From: Nocardia jejuensis NBRC 103114
Lineage (GTDB): Bacteria; Actinomycetota; Actinomycetes; Mycobacteriales; Mycobacteriaceae
Length of the DNA stretch: 64,000 nucleotides
NCBI RefSeq assembly: GCF_001613145.1
Contig: NZ_BDBU01000005.1
Span: 1-64,000, forward strand
Direction of reading: 5' to 3'
Shown here in pieces: positions 62,685-64,000 of the stretch (the first letter of the stretch is position 1; each line of letters starts with the position of its first letter). The notes beneath the pieces were generated by a model. The model saw only the letters and a list, made by a program, of their open reading frames with translations. It was not told the origin of the DNA and did no database searches. The position numbers were made by a program, and so were the translations under genes.

Positions 62685-64000
62685 ATGGGCGAAGAAGAGC
62701 TGGTCGACGCGCTGCGGCGGGCACATGGCGCGGCGGCGTTCGCGCAGGCGGCGGAGGTCACCGCGATCCGGGAGCTGTATCGCCGGCATCGCGCCGCGAA
62801 CGCCGCGCCCGGGGTCGGCGGGGTGCGCGCCGGAGAGTTCGCCGCGGCGGAGATCTCGGTGGCCGTGCATGTCTCGGAGGGCGTTGCCGCCGCCCTCATA
62901 GATATCGGCCTCGCGCTCGACTCGCTACCCCGGACCAAGCTGGCCTTCGCGGCGGGACGGATCGATCTGTCTCGCGTTCAGGTCATCGCCGACAGCATGC
63001 GCGGTCTCACCCGGGAGCTACGAGAAGCGCTGGAGCCCCGGCTCATCGACGCCGCGCAGCGCTCGGATCCGGCGCGGCTGCGTCAGACCGCGCAGCGCTG
63101 GGTGACGCGGCTGGATCCGCACGGCGAACAGCGTCGTCGCGAGGAACGCGAAACCGATCGCGATGTCCGCATTCGCGCCGTGCAGGACGGCATGGCGGTC
63201 TTCGACGGACTGCTGCCCGCCGCCGGTGCCCAGACCCTTGCCATGCGCCTGCGCGAAATGAGCCTGCAGGTCTGCGACGACGACCCGCGCACCATGCCTC
63301 AGCGTCGCGCGGACGCCCTCATCGCCCTCGCCGACGGGTCCGCCCGCCTGCACTGCGGGTGCTCGCACGGTCCCGCCTGCCCCAAAGCCGATGTACCCGC
63401 CACTCCGCGCCGCCCGCTCATTCAGGTGGGCGTCTCCGCCGAAACCCTCCTCGGCCTGCGCGATGACCCGGCCTACCTCTCCGGGTACGGGCCGATCGAC
63501 GCCGCGCTCGCCCGGACTATCGCCGAACATGCTCGGTTCCAAGTGATTCCGGAGTACTTCGCCGCGAGTGATGCTCCGGCCTCGGAGGCCCCTCGGCCGG
63601 AAAGCGTCCATCCGGAGGAACTCGGCACCCCCGGTAAGACGTCTATTTCGACCTCGCCCGGAGCTCCGGACCCCGAGATCCCGGATTCGACGAAACCGGA
63701 TACACCGGACGCCGCAGCGACAACTCCCGCCTCCCGGGATCGCGGCCCCACGACTCCCGACTCGCGGACCACGCGTTCCAGCGTGACTCGGCATCGCGGC
63801 GCTGGGACCCGTCAGAAGCGCACCTCCGGCGCATCCGGCAGTAGCTCTGGGACAGCCTGCCCCGCCCCCGAGGTGCAGCCGCCCGCCGGCGCTCCGAGGC
63901 CAGGCTTCTCCTCCAGCGCCACAGGTTCCGGAGCACCGGGCGCCGCGCCCTGGGAACGATCGATCGCACGAGCAGCGAACCAGCGGGTGCCGGGCCCCGG
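62685..64000 (+). CDS. DUF222/13E12-family protein (HNH-endonuclease family), partial
   Basis: Open to the window end without a stop (at least 438 residues). The N-terminal DUF222 domain is recognisable: GEFAAAEISVAVHVSEGVAA, RLRQTAQRWVTRLDP, MAVFDGLLPA and MPQRRADALIALA; LHCGCSHGPACPKADVP gives a Cys cluster. Then a long Pro/Ser/Thr/Asp-rich stretch runs to the window end, where an HNH motif would normally follow further on. The ATG at 62685 has AGAGGT 7 bases upstream; an ATG at 62658 lies inside the LexA box. In M. tuberculosis, 13E12 genes are known to be LexA-regulated. Confidence 0.85.
   Translation, partial: MGEEELVDALRRAHGAAAFAQAAEVTAIRELYRRHRAANAAPGVGGVRAGEFAAAEISVAVHVSEGVAAALIDIGLALDSLPRTKLAFAAGRIDLSRVQVIADSMRGLTRELREALEPRLIDAAQRSDPARLRQTAQRWVTRLDPHGEQRRREERETDRDVRIRAVQDGMAVFDGLLPAAGAQTLAMRLREMSLQVCDDDPRTMPQRRADALIALADGSARLHCGCSHGPACPKADVPATPRRPLIQVGVSAETLLGLRDDPAYLSGYGPIDAALARTIAEHARFQVIPEYFAASDAPASEAPRPESVHPEELGTPGKTSISTSPGAPDPEIPDSTKPDTPDAAATTPASRDRGPTTPDSRTTRSSVTRHRGAGTRQKRTSGASGSSSGTACPAPEVQPPAGAPRPGFSSSATGSGAPGAAPWERSIARAANQRVPGP

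Overview
The window is high-GC actinobacterial DNA, most likely from Nocardia or a close mycolic-acid-containing relative. It opens inside an Emb-type arabinosyltransferase, followed by an antigen-85-like mycolyltransferase. A GT87 (PimE-like) mannosyltransferase, Ser/Thr kinases, a RodA/FtsW protein, many FadD-like ligases, Scr1-type XRE/DUF397 regulator pairs, a type VII secretion effector locus and a 13E12/DUF222 gene with a LexA box all fit that lineage. GTG starts and 4-bp ATGA/GTGA overlaps are frequent.

Layout. 1-6.5 kb: envelope and secreted functions (Emb C-terminus, Ag85-like esterase, DHA2 drug exporter, small unknown protein, Tat-exported PhoD phosphatase). 6.6-11.5 kb: an unusual minus-strand five-gene operon. 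Two related proteins with degenerate TOPRIM-like cores (one resembling the Spo11/TopoVI-A winged helix plus TOPRIM layout) are followed by a DG-repeat membrane protein, an AsnB-like synthetase without the glutaminase N-terminal Cys, and a cupin-like protein. 11.7-19.8 kb: TPR protein, GT87 mannosyltransferase, Ser/Thr kinase, PPOX-like protein, lipoprotein, unknowns and a 30-aa sORF. 20-21.9 kb: XRE-DUF5753 regulator, DUF397 partner, tRNA-Ala. 22-26.8 kb: a kinase, 48-aa membrane peptide, DO-GTPase2-like GTPase and GAP1-like protein, an arrangement of the predicted NTPase conflict-system type. 27-31.3 kb: RodA-like protein, PAP2 phosphatase, and a response regulator facing its histidine kinase with an 87-bp 3' overlap. 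31.6-35.5 kb: stand-alone condensation-domain protein, P450, SAM methyltransferase. 35.5-39 kb: PATAN/DUF4388 plus roadblock-like pair, MurG-like glycosyltransferase, HPF-like protein. 39.2-45.4 kb: GAF-LuxR regulator diverging from two overlapping acyl-CoA ligase genes, two 63-aa paralogues, and an AraC regulator preceded by a remnant of its own N-terminal domain. 46.1-49.2 kb: fused ABC permease and its ATPase. 49.5-56.5 kb: phosphoribosyltransferase-like protein, phenolic acid decarboxylase, HAD protein, secreted alpha/beta hydrolase, membrane adenylate cyclase, RibD-like reductase.

56.6-62.6 kb is an accessory zone. It holds decayed fragments of an Rpn-like family and of a replication-relaxation protein, a T7SS effector operon (YbaB-like, EspC-like, WXG-type effector with a Gly-rich hydrophobic C-terminus, membrane protein), a beheaded Scr1-type regulator with its DUF397 partner, a 40-bp hairpin and a second, identical tRNA-Ala. 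The window ends inside a DUF222/13E12 gene with a perfect LexA box just upstream.

The best candidates for undescribed biology are the TOPRIM/AsnB/cupin operon (6.6-11.5 kb), the kinase-GTPase-GAP1 locus (22-26.8 kb) and the T7SS effector locus (57.8-61.5 kb). All functions are inferred from motifs read by eye; no database search was possible.
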